From positions 496,001 to 560,000 of the forward strand of contig FYEU01000308.1 of the NCBI GenBank assembly GCA_900188575.1: a stretch of DNA of 64,000 nucleotides. The letters are read 5' to 3'. Source of the stretch: Geosmithia putterillii (taxonomy: Eukaryota > Ascomycota > Sordariomycetes > Hypocreales > Bionectriaceae). Positions 22,667 to 33,926 of this stretch are shown here, in pieces; positions within the stretch are counted from its first letter, which is position 1, and the number at the start of each line of letters is the position of its first letter. Under the pieces are notes generated by a model that was given only the letters and a program-made list of their open reading frames with translations, had not been told where the DNA came from and searched no databases. The position numbers and the translations under genes are program-made.

Positions 22667-24781
22667 TTACCACCTGATGCCAGACTGCTGCTGCTTGCCC
22701 TGCTTCCGAGGATGCGGTGCCTCCCGTTCAAGGCCCTCCCACTTGATGTCCTTGAGAATCTTGCCCGCCATGGATTCATACCCGAGGTGCCCCTTTGCCA
22801 TACGGCCAGTATTGTGATTCTCGACGCCCCGCGCACCATGGATCTCCTGCAACCCTGCAATGCCGAACTGCGTGTTGGAGTAGCGACACAGAAAGCCGAG
22901 CAGATAGTCGTGCTCGGAGTAAACATTCACCAGCCGCCCAGAAACGACGCTCCTCATAGTGAGCCACGCGCGACTTTCCGCGGGGATGGGGGCGCCCATC
23001 AAGATGGCCGACTCAACAAGGCCAAAGCATCGCCTCTCTGCTAGAACCATGAGGCATATGTAGAGTGCTCGAGCTGCGAGCCCGTATCCTACTAGTGAGA
23101 TCGCCCTGTCGCCTTGAAACTTGTGTCGCATGATGGCATCGGCCAGGACCGCGCCGGCCTTTTCAGCCCGCACCATACCCACACTCCAGGGGTTGTCGAT
23201 GAGCTTGCTGACCTTCAGGAGCGAAGCTGGCCATTCGGACTCGATGAGGCAAGAAAAGACTGAAACTTGATTAGTGCCAAAGCAATGAACGTCTAGTGTA
23301 GATAGTGAACCTACTGGTCTTTTTGCTGATTTGCTTCTGGGAGCTGCTCCAAGCGGTACTCTTGATTACTGTTTCGAGAGCGGTCCCAAGGCTGAGCAGC
23401 GCAGAAGGATCCCAGCGAATGGCATAGTTCTCCGTCTGACGGCCTAAACACAACCAAGGCTTCCTTATGTCTTGGTCTTCGGTGGTCCAGCCACCTATTG
23501 CAAGAACCAGGCGAAACCTACGCTGTGAAGCGCCAAATTGGCGGGCATCGACGTACTCAATGATATCCTGTTCATGGATGGAGAGTATGCCGAACTCTTG
23601 GATCTCTCGACCAAAAATCTCCATCATCTTACTGGTCGGTTTGGAGGGGTTCATTCCAAACAGATTGCACATGGCCTTACCTCCGTCAGCTAGAGGTCCC
23701 AAGAGGTTCGCAGCCACCATCTTGGTGAGGCCAAAACTGCCGTCGGCCGTTCCGATGCCTGCAGCCACCAAAGCTGGCGACAGAGTCGATTGTACGGATG
23801 GGACATTGCCTCTGCTCCTCCTCGTACCCTTGGACTCTTCAACTTTCTGCATGAGCTCCTCGGGGGACATGTCCAAAGCAACTTGAGCCATGCCTTTGGC
23901 AAGTCTTGCCTCTTCTGCATACAGGAAGCTCAGGGGCATGTTCAGAGAGGATGTGAGATAGACAAGGAGAATATGCGTGTTGGCCGTGTACTCGGACAAG
24001 GATAGCGCGGCTAGCAGCACAATATGCAAAAGCAGCTTTCGCCTCTCCTGCGGCAAAGTCCACAGTGTATTCGGAGTTGGTGGATACATTGCGGAAAGCG
24101 CCAAATCCGTGTGCTTTGATGGAAGACGGGGTGGTCCTATTCAGATGTCAGAATATGGCCATGAGGATTCTCAGAAAAGGGGTAGGCTGCTGAACCTGTT
24201 GGCGTAGGCAAAGTCGTATGGCTGATTCCACCTCCTCCACGGCCTCCTCCACCTCCGCGGCCGTCATGTCCTCTGAAGCTTCCACCTCGAGGAGCGCCGC
24301 GACCACGGCCTCGGGGTGCTCCTGGAGAAGTAGGGGAATTCGGGGGGTCCCGTACGTCTATATCACGTAATTTTTGCAACAGATTGGTCTGCCACTTGCT
24401 AAAGGAGGTGAGAGCCTCCTTTTTGAGCTCTTGCAGCTGAGGACTGTGGGACTTGTCTTCCAATTTCGGAGTCATGACAATAGCTTGGGCACTTGAAAAT
24501 TCCTTGGTGACCTGGTTACCTCTGTTGCGAGCAACGGGCTTGTTTCCAATACCCCCAGTCGGAGGGGCAAGCGGGAACATGAGCCAGTTGTAGTGTTGGT
24601 CCCTCAGAATCGGTGCCACAGGCGGAGAGTCAAAGATACCGCTTATCTGATCATTCATTCTGTCGGTAATCGCAGCGACGAGTATAACGAGGTTGTTCCT
24701 CTCGGCTGGGGAGATGTAGCCTGAGAGGTCGATTGTTCGACGAGCCTGGGCGGAGGAAGCGCCCCGACCTCCCCTTGCCAT
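22667..24781 (-). CDS. DUF726 (TMCO4/Mil1-like) alpha/beta-hydrolase-fold protein, nucleophile Ser replaced
   Basis: Three exons: 24196-24781, 23315-24136 and 22667-23259, giving 666 aa in frame. The N-terminus (YISPAERNNLVILVAAITDRM) is followed by an unusual RGG-type run near residues 162-193 (GRGRGAPRGGSFRGHDGRGG). The DUF726 core begins at PNTLWTLPQERRKLLLHI, with hydrophobic segments (LLAALSLSEYT, LTKMVAANLLGPLADGG), then LAIGGWTTEDQDIRKPW and LGRQTENYAIRW. After the splice KKT/IFSCLIESEWP comes LIDNPWSVGMVRAEKAG. In this family the hydrolase elbow usually reads GYSLGAR; here it is GYGLAAR, so the catalytic serine is absent. Yeast Mil1 links membranes to AP-1 clathrin adaptors. A trafficking or scaffold role without hydrolysis is inference. 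Confidence 0.85.
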
Positions 24782-26371
24782 GCTGGCGGTTGATGTCTTG
24801 ACGCGTCACAGGGACTGACAGGAGAGGATTCAGTGTAGGAACTGATAGAAAGCTTGGAGCTATCTGTAACTCTTTGCTAGTACTCAAAAGGCAGGGTCAG
24901 TATAGACGAGACAGTCAAATGTTCGCGATATATCGAGGCTAGCAGATCAAGATTCCCGTCTTGTGGTAGGCCCTCTGGTAGACAGATAAGTCCAGACGTC
25001 TCTCCACTCACAGTTTTGAACAAAAGAGGTTGCTGTTAGAATAGAAGGGCCGGAAATTTCGACATTATCAGTCGACCGTGCTTCGTGATGGGAAGTAGAG
25101 TGGGCTATTGAGGAGGGTGTAGAAGCTCCTTCTTGTAATGAACGGAGAGAAGAAGGGTGCGGGCTGCAGAAGTGGTGATGGGAAGAAGCATGGAAACGAA
25201 AAGGTGAAGACCCTATGGTCCTAGGAAAGAGTTCAGGAGGAGAGAAGGAAAGATCCCCGAGGAGGAGAAAGCGCGTCGTTCCTTCCGTGCTCCGTAACAC
25301 AGAAATTGGAATTAGCAGGAGCAGCCAGCTGTTGCCAGCCCGTCACTCGGGTGCTAGCAGCTGCTCGCAGCTGCCAGCTGGCCATTGTGACTTTTCTTTC
25401 TCCATAATCCTGAACGTTTCCTCTTTCATACCTCCATCTATCAAGGTGAAGACTGAAAAAAGGGGTCCAGGCCTGGGTACTGCAACAAGGGCAACATGCA
25501 GAGTGTGAGCTAAGGGGCAAGCAAAACCAGAATGCGATTCAACAAACGACTTTCACATGGGCCGACATTAGAGCCCTGTAGACTAAGAAGCAATAATTGT
25601 AGGAAGACAAAACAGTATCAGATAGAAGCGACTTCGATTCACTAAGATCTAGACAAACTGTTCTACATGAGCATTGTCTGTCATGACAAATATTTGCACA
25701 CGTACGGCTCTCTGTGCTTCACGAGGCTTGTTACATGGGTACTACTAGCTAGTAGGTAGTTAATAGCTTCAATATGTGTAGTAGACTACGCGGGACTGGC
25801 TGTACGTTGGTCAGTACGTACGTGATTAGACGCCGGCGTTGCACGACATAAACCTCTAGGCAAACCAAACCATGATTTACTGCCCGACCATACACGAAAG
25901 TCACCCCCGGGGAACAAACCCCAGAAGGCGTACGTGGCAGCCGTGATGTAGAGACATGCCATCACCTGCTAACCACTGCTCTCACCCTGCTCGCTACTTG
26001 CGGTTGATGACGTTACACAGACGCTGGGGTCTACCAGAGAACCCGCCTGGAATATCATTGCATGGGGCTCCCGGCCACGTTTTATTATCCCGTCAGGGCC
26101 TCGAGCTTTCTATGCATGCCCCTCACCTTGTGCGACAATGAGTTGGCAGGATTCGACCGTGATTTATCTCTGAGTCTATATGGTCCACTATAAAGTGTCG
26201 TGGTACCCCAGGATAGTTGTGGCAATACAAAGATGGACACTCGATGAGTTGCGGCCCCCCACGCTTACAGCCTCATGGTACATGATGCACTCGCCATGAG
26301 GCAGCAGGAACCTCCTAAAAGTGGCCCGAAGTGTCATTCCTCTGTCTTTAGCACTCGCGAGCAGACAGAGT
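24782..26371. other. 1.6-kb intergenic region
   Basis: This lies upstream of the DUF726 gene and downstream of Pol iota (both minus strand). It contains AGCTG/CAGCTGC-type short repeats around 25320-25380 and a short ACTACTAGCTAGTAGGTAGT cluster near 25741. No gene or RNA was recognised. Confidence 0.5.
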
Positions 26372-28225
26372 CTACTCTCCCATCTCGTGGAATCGCAAGT
26401 GCGCTGGCAAGGCAAATTCTGGAAGCAAACAGCCGCAGTGGGGACACGAGGAATCGCTTCCTGCTTCTTCCCAGTCATCATCAGCCTCAACAGTCTTGTG
26501 TCCCGGGTCAACGTTTTCTTCATGCGGCACCTTGTGTGGGGGAGGGGGAGGAGGAGAATGAGAAGAGTCGCCATTGTCAACAACTCTCCACGGTCTCAGA
26601 TTCTCCTCCTGGTTCTTAAACATGCTTCCAATATCTCTCCCGCCGCGAAACTTGTCATTTCCAGCTGTGAGGACCATATTGGCAACACAGATATTGATGA
26701 GCTGCAGATTCCATTTAGGCCCCCTCTCACTGTGCAGCCGACGCAGCAGAGGTATCAAGTTTTCCGAGACGAGAAGTTCCGCAAGGCTTCCTATATCCTC
26801 CTCGGTATCAAAGACGAAGCCTGGGAGCGGCCCGGACCTTGAGGACCGATTAAACGACTGGCTCTGCATCTGATGCCACGATCGAATCGACAACCTGAGT
26901 GTTCTAGGCCGTGCAAGCCACTTTTCATGGCCGTCGCCGTCACGATCGCCATTATCATGCTCCAACAGGTCTGTCCTCATCCTACGAATGAGTGAGCACG
27001 TGAGCTTGAACAGTTCCTCTGTTATTTGTGGCATGGTTGTAAGGCCCCGATACGTGTCCTCGATGCTGATCTGGGAGGGGACGTCGCTCGTTTCTTTGAC
27101 TTTGGATGGGTCTATACCATGGAGGAGAGCCCAGATCCGCGCTCCCACGCCTTTTTCAGCCCCCGGACCGCCGAGAATCCTTTCGAGAGAAGCCGGGGAG
27201 ACCTCTTGCGACGCCCGGGCATCGCCAACCGTCACTGTTGAATCGAAAGAATGGGAATCGTCTATAGTCTGCTTTCCTGTAATGAGAGCTTCTAGAGTTG
27301 ATGCCATCCTAAAGCCGATTCCGGGAACGCTTCGGAGTGTGTGGCCGTCCATAAACTTCACGGCATAGGACTCGTCAAGTGCCAGTAGAGTCGTTTGGTT
27401 CCGAGGCTTGTTCTTACTGCCACACATCTTGCTAAGAAGTTTGCTCGTGGAGATACCACAAGTTGACGTGTAGTTGAATTTATCTTCCAGCTTCGCACGA
27501 AGATATGAGGCCAGACGCGACCCAAGGAGGAGACGCATGTAGGACGGGTCCCTCCAAGCTAACACTGCTGCTGCAGGTCGAATAGGTTCTCCGATGATGC
27601 ATCCAGCGATGGTGGTCATGTCACAAGCAAATCCCTTTTCAGGATTTGTCTTGGACAAGTAGAAGAAAGAGTTTGGGGTGGGTGGGCGATCCATGCAGGT
27701 CAGGTTGTACTCGATAATGTCGGTGACGTCTGATTAAACGCTCGGTTAGATGGAAGATGGAGCTGCGGGAGGATGGCGGGCATACCCATAAATATCTCAT
27801 CAAGACCCAGACGCTCCATCTTACCGCTCCATGAATACCGCTTCAAGTATGCAAAGAGCATCTTGCTGACGTCCCGAAACGGTGTGAGGTCCTCCCCGTC
27901 GACGAGTACGAGATCCGGACAGGTCTTCTTCGCTTCGTTGGCAGGCATGAGCTTGCGCACGCCGCGGGAGCGCGCATTATAGTTGCATGTCGCCAGTATA
28001 CTCTTTTGCTTCACGCCAACGGGCTTGGACCGCAGAGCTGGGTTCTTGTTTTCGACGACTTGGGCGTAGAAGCAGTCGTAGTCCTGGGCAGAACGGTTAA
28101 TGTGAGCAAGTCGTCTTCCATCGTGCAATACCAGCAGGAGAGTCTACGCCAGGGCACTATACAAACTGCAGAATCACCCTGTCCTCCCTGACGCCCTTGG
28201 GCGGTTTCCTCCAGTGCGAATCCAT
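26372..28225 (-). CDS. POLI: DNA polymerase iota-type Y-family translesion polymerase
   Basis: Low-fidelity polymerase that inserts opposite damaged template bases in the nucleus. Three exons: 28163-28225, 27786-28083 and 26372-27729, giving 572 aa. Splicing yields ILQFDYDCFYAQVVE (first catalytic Asp), KQKSILATCNYNARSRGV (finger and nucleotide contacts) and GLDEIFMDVTDIIEYN (catalytic Asp-Glu pair, the equivalent of SxDE). It continues with the thumb (LRSVPGIGFRMASTLEAL) and a little-finger domain with RTLRLSIRSWH. The C-terminus has a compact SCPHCGC...HLRFH element (about residues 548-568), a UBZ-type ubiquitin-binding finger that could read ubiquitinated PCNA. The family signature favours iota over eta or kappa. 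Confidence 0.88.
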
Positions 28226-28481
28226 TGTTTTTCGTCTCTATCAGAACTGGCAGTCGTCATGGTTTGTTTGGACCCCAGGTCGTGGCGGGGCAGAATAGGC
28301 CCCCTCGAGATGACGCATCACACAGTCCGAAAACGACGAGTACTTAATCCTTGAGTGTGACAAGGGTTTTAATGGAAAATAGTTAGCCACTCATAGTAAA
28401 ACGTGCATCTCTTTTTGAGAATCAACGTCGACAAAAAGGTGAGATTGCAAAGACATCAAACAACATCTAAATATTAAAAAG

Positions 28482-28493
28482 AAAAAAAAAAAA
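28482..28493 (-). terminator. Pol III T-run terminator of tRNA-Arg
   Basis: A 12-base A run on the plus strand is a T12 run on the tRNA's strand, starting nine bases after its 3' end, as expected for RNA polymerase III termination. Confidence 0.85.
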
Positions 28494-28502
28494 GGCAGAA
28501 AT

Positions 28503-28581
28503 ACCCCACGCGGGGGGTCGAACCCCGAACCTTAAGCTATCAAATAGAAGGCTTACGCGCTGCCAATTGCGCCACGCGGGG
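28503..28581 (-). tRNA. tRNA-Arg (anticodon TCT) with 6-nt intron
   Basis: The complement folds as a full cloverleaf. The acceptor is CCCCGCG with CGTGGGG (one G-U pair), the D stem GCGC/GCGC with A box TGGCGCAATTGG, and the anticodon stem TAAGC/GCTTA. The T arm is CGGGG-TTCGACC-CCCCG. The anticodon loop is 13 nt instead of 7. Placing an intron TTTGAT (28539-28544) after nucleotide 37 restores a normal loop with anticodon TCT (reads AGA). The discriminator base is T. A T12 terminator follows. Overall similarity to yeast tRNA-Arg(UCU) supports the identity. Confidence 0.93.
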
Positions 28582-29744
28582 CTTGACGAAAACTGGATTC
28601 AACAACACTATATATGGTAGGTGTCGTGGAGTTTAGCGAGCCTGGCTGGGACTGGGGCCTCCTCTAGTCTTTGGCGTGCGGTGATAAGCGCGATATCCTC
28701 GCAAAGAAGCGGCTAGGCATCCTTGTTCTGCACACCTTCGGATCTTATTCCAATGTGCTCACATGATTCGAGACGGTCTACGGAGGAAGTTTTCAGGGTC
28801 GATACCCTTGCACGACATCAAAAATTGGAGGGATCAAGCGCAGATAGAAACAACTCAGAACCAACGGCACTCACGGCCAACAACTTGAACGTTGCCAATT
28901 ATGCTACTACTAGTCCGTACGGAGTACTACACACATGTATGTATGCAGTTCTATTGTCCGTTTGAAGAATCTTCCATGGAGACTTCCACCAACAGGAAGA
29001 GACGCCAAGCGTAAAAGGATGGAACAAATCTTGAATTATTCCCTGGCGCGACGGCCGCAGAAAGAGACCAGACCGGGCCGGACCAAGCCCATTCTCCTCC
29101 TCCCACCACCCGCTGGGCACTTCGACATCTGAGATTTCATACCACCCTCCCTCTGCAAAGAGTGGGATGTCCCGGCGCCAAGGCCTTAAAACATTCGGGT
29201 CGGCCGACAGATTTCTTTCTTTGGATCAGCTACATGGAGCCAAAGAATTTGTGAGGTGAGACGGGGAGGGGTTTCGTGGCGGATGCGCATCGGGATTGGC
29301 ACCAAGGATCGGTCGGCGCTTAGACGGCCCAACCACAGCCGCGGGAAGAGACGTGGGTGCCCAAGTGCCCTCAGCTCATTATCTGCTCCTGTGTGGGAAT
29401 GAACCCTGCAACTCGCGTCAAGACGAAGACGTTGCGGAGCAGTCGGGACTCCGGCTGGCGAGTAGGATGCTGGATGTGATGAGCCGTGCATGCATGCATG
29501 CAGTGGCGTCACCACATCCCAGCCATCATCCATGTCCCTCACGGCGGCGCTTATGGGTGATGCGGACCAGGTCGTGCGTGCCCGCCTTCATTTACATATA
29601 GCCGCTCGAGGGCTGTTGGGTTTCATCCTCCATATTTCTGTGCGACTATTGAACCGGCCTGGTTGCGTCCGTCTTTGCTCCTTCTCTCTCTTGATGTTAC
29701 TGCTTCCATCATACCAGAATTCCGGCACTCAAAAGAGTAGCATC
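28582..29744. other. Intergenic region upstream of the Ala/Ser-rich protein
   Basis: This 1.16 kb between tRNA-Arg and the next gene contains one TACGGAGTA (28918) and a CT-rich stretch before the ATG at 29745. The downstream frame stays open back to 29490, but that part has no conserved look. Positions 28226-28502 separate Pol iota and the tRNA and hold only the terminator. Confidence 0.5.
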
Positions 29745-31271
29745 ATGGCAACTCAACAGCCCAGAAGGCCGGGCAAGCCTCGACTGTCTCTCAAGATCCA
29801 GACGCCCTCATCCGGACAATCAGCTGCTGCTGCTGCTGCTGCTTCTGTACCTCAGACTGCTCCACCGCCGCGGGCAGCAACTCACCATGTAGCCGACCAG
29901 GGCGATAACATCACCGCCTTCAACACTCTATCCAACGCCTACGTCACGGCCATCCAAAGGTCGACTCCCCTCACGGCCATCAACACGCTCGAGCGCCTGA
30001 ACCTTTCCACGCCCACCTCCCGCCACCCCAACGACAGGATCATGACGCCCTACCTGACGACCAGCTATCCAGAGACACCTCAATCCGCCACCGGCCCTGG
30101 TCCTTCCTCGGCCCTTCCTTCGTCGTCGTCGCGGCCCATCCTCTCCCTGCCGTCCATGTCGACGCCGCCTCTGTCTGGGACAAAAGACGACACCCGGGCC
30201 TTTAGCTATCCCTCATCCTCTCTTCCTCAAAACCAAGACACGACCACTACGGGAGGTACTGCCGCGGCGCTGCCGCCGCCCCCTTACACCCAACCCCGTA
30301 TCCTACGCAGCATCCTCCGCAACTCACCTCTCCCTCCGCGTACCGCCGTCCCCCCGCCTTCGCCGCGCCGGCAGTCTATGCGCCTACGGGAAAAGGCTGC
30401 ACGGCGGGTGGCTTACAACAGCCCCCTCGAGCAGGAAATTGTCACTAGCATCTACACTAGATCGTGCATTGACTTGCTGTACTCGCCTGGAACTCCATCT
30501 TCTGATCCGTCATCGCCCCACCCCACCTCTTCTGCCTCGCCCACGGCGGCAGACCGGGTTCTTGACCAAGTCCTTGCCCCAACGACGCGCGACGGCGGAC
30601 AGACGCCCGGTCCATTTGAGGAAACAAGGCGGCGGATGACGCGGTCATCTTCATCGTCGATGTCGCCGTCGTCGCCCTCTGGCATTAGGAAACGACGCGG
30701 TACAGGGAATGGGAGAAAGGACCGCCGCTGGGCCTGGACTACCCATATCGAGGAGGATGACGACGAGGATGATGACGAGGTTGGTGGCGCTGTGGCCGCG
30801 TTGCGTGCGGCCAAGGCGAGAGAGGATGCCGCTGCCGCCGCTGCCGCCGCTGCTGAGGCCTCAAAATCTGCGTCCGAGGTGGAAGCTGAAGCTTCCGCAA
30901 AGTCTGAGACTGTCAAAGAAGCAACAACAGCGATGGTAGCGACAACAGCAGAGGCTGAAGTTGAGGAAACCCCTACACCTAGCGTCGAGAGCTGCGATGC
31001 CTGGAGTGAGGACAAGGATGTAGACATGACGGACGTGAGCAGTATCGCGTCGGAAGCTGCCTGGACAGAGTCGGACGCAGTATCGGAATCTGTCTATCCA
31101 GAATCAGAGCCAGCAGATGCCAAGACGCCTACAGTTCCGGTCTCTGGTCTCAAGAAGAATAGGGACACGCCCATACCCGAACTGGCTACCGACAGCCAGC
31201 GGGCGACGCCGGTGCCCTTGCCACTCGTGCCGATGCAGGAGATTCAAACAGAGATCCAGATGCAGTATTAG
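29745..31271 (+). CDS. Conserved disordered protein of unknown function
   Basis: Single exon, 508 aa. The ATG at 29745 (AGCATCATGGCA) was chosen because MATQQPRRPGKPRLSLKIQTP looks like a conserved beginning, while the in-frame upstream 85 codons are unlike it. A possible short folded part is DNITAFNTLSNAYVTAIQRS and TPLTAINTLERLNLSTP. A second conserved-looking block is RRQSMRLREKAARRVAYNSP with LEQEIVTSIYTRSCIDLLYS. Between and after these the protein is Ser/Pro/Thr-rich, then strongly acidic (EEDDDEDDDE) and Ala-rich, ending in another acidic part with repeated ES/SE. Similar fungal proteins are sometimes mislabelled 'glucan 4-alpha-glucosidase', but no glycosidase motif is present. I assign no function. 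Confidence 0.75.
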   Translation: MATQQPRRPGKPRLSLKIQTPSSGQSAAAAAAASVPQTAPPPRAATHHVADQGDNITAFNTLSNAYVTAIQRSTPLTAINTLERLNLSTPTSRHPNDRIMTPYLTTSYPETPQSATGPGPSSALPSSSSRPILSLPSMSTPPLSGTKDDTRAFSYPSSSLPQNQDTTTTGGTAAALPPPPYTQPRILRSILRNSPLPPRTAVPPPSPRRQSMRLREKAARRVAYNSPLEQEIVTSIYTRSCIDLLYSPGTPSSDPSSPHPTSSASPTAADRVLDQVLAPTTRDGGQTPGPFEETRRRMTRSSSSSMSPSSPSGIRKRRGTGNGRKDRRWAWTTHIEEDDDEDDDEVGGAVAALRAAKAREDAAAAAAAAAEASKSASEVEAEASAKSETVKEATTAMVATTAEAEVEETPTPSVESCDAWSEDKDVDMTDVSSIASEAAWTESDAVSESVYPESEPADAKTPTVPVSGLKKNRDTPIPELATDSQRATPVPLPLVPMQEIQTEIQMQY

Positions 31272-31687
31272 TTCCTGAAGCAGGCCCTGTAATGGGAGAC
31301 TCTGGGCGTTTGATATGTGAAAGGGGGCGCATCTGCATACTACCTCAGGTAGTATATACGCGAGGGGTAGACCCTCAAAAATTGCCAGTCACCTGGCATT
31401 ACTGATGACATCATGAATAATGTATGGGGAGTTTTTGGTTCTTGCCGTTGCATCTGTTTTATTTAGTCTTCTTCTCATTTCATCTTCAACGAGGTAACTG
31501 CATTCCCAGATGCTAGATGCATTTTGTTTGTATCTAGCCGGAGCGTTTTCATTTCCCGAAAAACAACGCCTTTTGATTATATATAAGCAAGCCTTTTCAT
31601 CATGTTGAATCGTAGGCTCATAAATTTCACCTTGCCTCCAGTATTCGTCGTCTTCTCCAGGTACTACTGTAGAGGTCCCGCGAGGTC
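31272..31687. other. Convergent 3' intergenic region
   Basis: This 416 bp lies between two stop codons. It includes a 9-bp perfect inverted repeat with a one-base centre at 31337-31355 (ATACTACCT and complement). No gene was recognised. Confidence 0.5.
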
Positions 31688-33425
31688 TCACGGCTTGGTC
31701 GCCGTCTTCTGCTGGTGCTGGTGATATAGCTCCTCGGCCGACGTGATGCATTGCATGTTTGCGCCGAGCTTGTTGATGGTCTCCATCCACTCGTCGTACT
31801 CGTCCGAGTCGAAGACGATGCCTCCGCCTAGATTCTGCGTTAGAAGGAGAAATGCCTACGGGTATACTAAGCTATTGTGGGAAAACGGAAAGGGCTTACC
31901 GGCTTGGAGGTAGGCAGTGCCATCCTTGACCACCATGGTACGCAGAGCAATGCAAGTATCCATTGCACCCTCGACATCGTTACCCTGGTCATCGACACCT
32001 TTGTACCCAAAGTAACCGACAGCACCAGCGTACACGCCGCGGCGCTCACCCTCGAGCTCAGCAATAAGCTCCATGGCCTTGACCTTAGGGGCACCGGATA
32101 CGGTGCCGGCCGGGAAGATGGAGCGGAAGGCATCGAAGCGGGTTTGGTCTGGCCGCAGGACACCGCTGACCTGGGAGACGAGATGCTGGACGTGGCTAAA
32201 CTTCTCGACGACCATGAGGCGGTCGACGCGGACGGTCAGCGGGTCAGCCACACGATTGACATCATTGCGCGCGAGGTCGACGAGCATGACATGCTCAGCC
32301 CTGTCCTTGAGCGAGTTGCGCAGCTCCGATGCCAAGCGCTCGTCGTCCTCTGGGTCCTTTCCGCGACGCACGGTACCCGCAATAGGGTGGGTAATGACGC
32401 GGCCATCCTCGCTCTTGACGAGCAGCTCGGGCGAGGCGCCCACGATCTGGAAGTCGTTGCAGTCGACATAGAAGAGATACGGGGACGGGTTGACGGTGCG
32501 CAGGTGGCGGTAGATGTTGAAGGGGTGCAGGCTCGTGGGGCGGGCGAAGCGCTGCGACGGGACCGCCTGAATGATGTCACCCTTAACAATGTGTTCCTTG
32601 AGACGGGACACGTGGGCCTCGTAGCCCTCGCGGCCAATGTTGGATTTGTACTCGCGCCCCAGCTCAATGGGTGCCTGCTCGGGGAGAGGAACGTCGGGCG
32701 ACTCGAGGAGCTCGACCAGCTCGTCGATCGTCTGCTTGGCCTTGCCGTATGCCTCGTCCAGCTTGGATCCATCGCCGACCTCGACGTACGAAATCACCTT
32801 GATAAGTCCGTAGAAGCGATCAAACGCGACGATGGTGTCGTACATCATAAACAGCGACTCGGGAATTTGCAACTTGTCCTCGAGCGGGCGCGCCGTCTTG
32901 GGCTCAAAGTACCGCACGCAGTCGTATCCGACGTACCCGATGGCACCGCCCGCCAGCGGCGGCAGCTTGAGGCCAGGTACTTCGGCCACAACGTGCTGCG
33001 CCAGCTCCTTCTCCAGGCCGACCAGCGGGTCCGTCTCCGGGCCATATCCAGGTCCCGTGGTGATGACCTTGCGCGGGCCGGCGCCCACGAAGCTATACCG
33101 TCCAATCTGTTCCGTCGCCGCGGACTCGAATAGGAACGAGTACTGCGCGTTGTCGGCCGACGACGACGCTCGCTTCGACACTTTGAGGTACGCCGCCGAG
33201 GGGGTAATTAGGTCCGACGATACCTGGCGGTACACGGGAACCAGCGTCGGCTGCGGGCCCGTCTTTCGCTTTTGCGCATTGTCGATAACCTGCTTGACCG
33301 TCTCAAGCGACGGCACCAGGTCTCGCTGTGGAGGGGGTGGTGGTGGTGGTGTCAGTCTGTGCCCCGCATCTTTTGCCATTTTTTCCCCCTCCCAAGGTGT
33401 CAGGGCAACTTACACTCGACGACAT
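31688..33425 (-). CDS. TRP2: Anthranilate synthase component I
   Basis: Converts chorismate and ammonia (from the glutaminase partner) to anthranilate, the first step of tryptophan synthesis. Three exons: 33414-33425 (only ATG TCG TCG AGT), 31900-33325 and 31688-31827, giving 525 aa. The tiny first exon is inferred because it gives a perfect GTAAGT donor and a start directly before RDLVPSLETVKQVI. The alternative ATG inside the intron would give a proline-rich leader. Key blocks are YSFLFESAATEQIGRYS (equivalent of the LLES tryptophan-feedback motif), GGAIGYVGYDCVRYFEP, KGDIIQAVPSQRF, HPIAGTVRRGKDPEDD, DLARNDVNRV, FPAGTVSGAPKVKAMELI and RRGVYAGAVGYFGY. All are chorismate-binding family signatures. 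The feedback motif is retained, so inhibition by tryptophan is expected. Confidence 0.95.
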
Positions 33426-33926
33426 GCTGCTGTTCTCGGTGCTGTCGTAGCAGAGCCTCTTGCCACTAAGGGAGTATGTATGACAAGTCTTTGGGTCGAC
33501 GAGGATTGTCGCGCGGGTTCCGTCGAGGAGGGAAGGTTTGCGGGCGGTTGGAGTTGGTTTGGACGTGGTGACACACGGCTGCTTATGACAAAAAGTTTGG
33601 GGCCAATTGCCCCGCCGCTATCGGCCACTTATCGCATCACCGCCAATGCTCTGTGACTCTTGCGACGGGTGACGACGTCAAATCAACTTGATTCAATATA
33701 TAATCTCAATAGTGTCATGCATATTGTCTCTTCAAATTCAAATCCAAATTCTGAACGATTTATTGTTGCGAGACAGGTCGGCTGAGGCAACATGCCTACC
33801 ATTGTCCAGCCATGGCACCCCACAACCTGTAGTAGAAACGAGACAAAGAATTTGTAATATCGCATGTAGCATTTGCTGTAAACCTACAAGACTTCTCTCT
33901 GTTTCTACCTGTCCTTCACGGACCAA
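33426..33926. other. Upstream region of TRP2
   Basis: This 501 bp carries the TRP2 promoter and, at its far end, the 3' UTR of the following minus-strand gene's neighbourhood. No clear motif or gene was recognised. Confidence 0.45.

Noticed and set aside
31337..31355. 9-bp inverted repeat with one-base centre as a terminator
   Set aside because: Intrinsic hairpin terminators are not used for Pol II genes, and the length is within chance.
33326..33413. TRP2 start at the ATG at 33379 (MAKDAGHRL)
   Set aside because: It would read through a sequence with clear donor and acceptor sites and yield a proline-run leader; the 12-bp exon with a perfect GTAAGT donor is a better fit.
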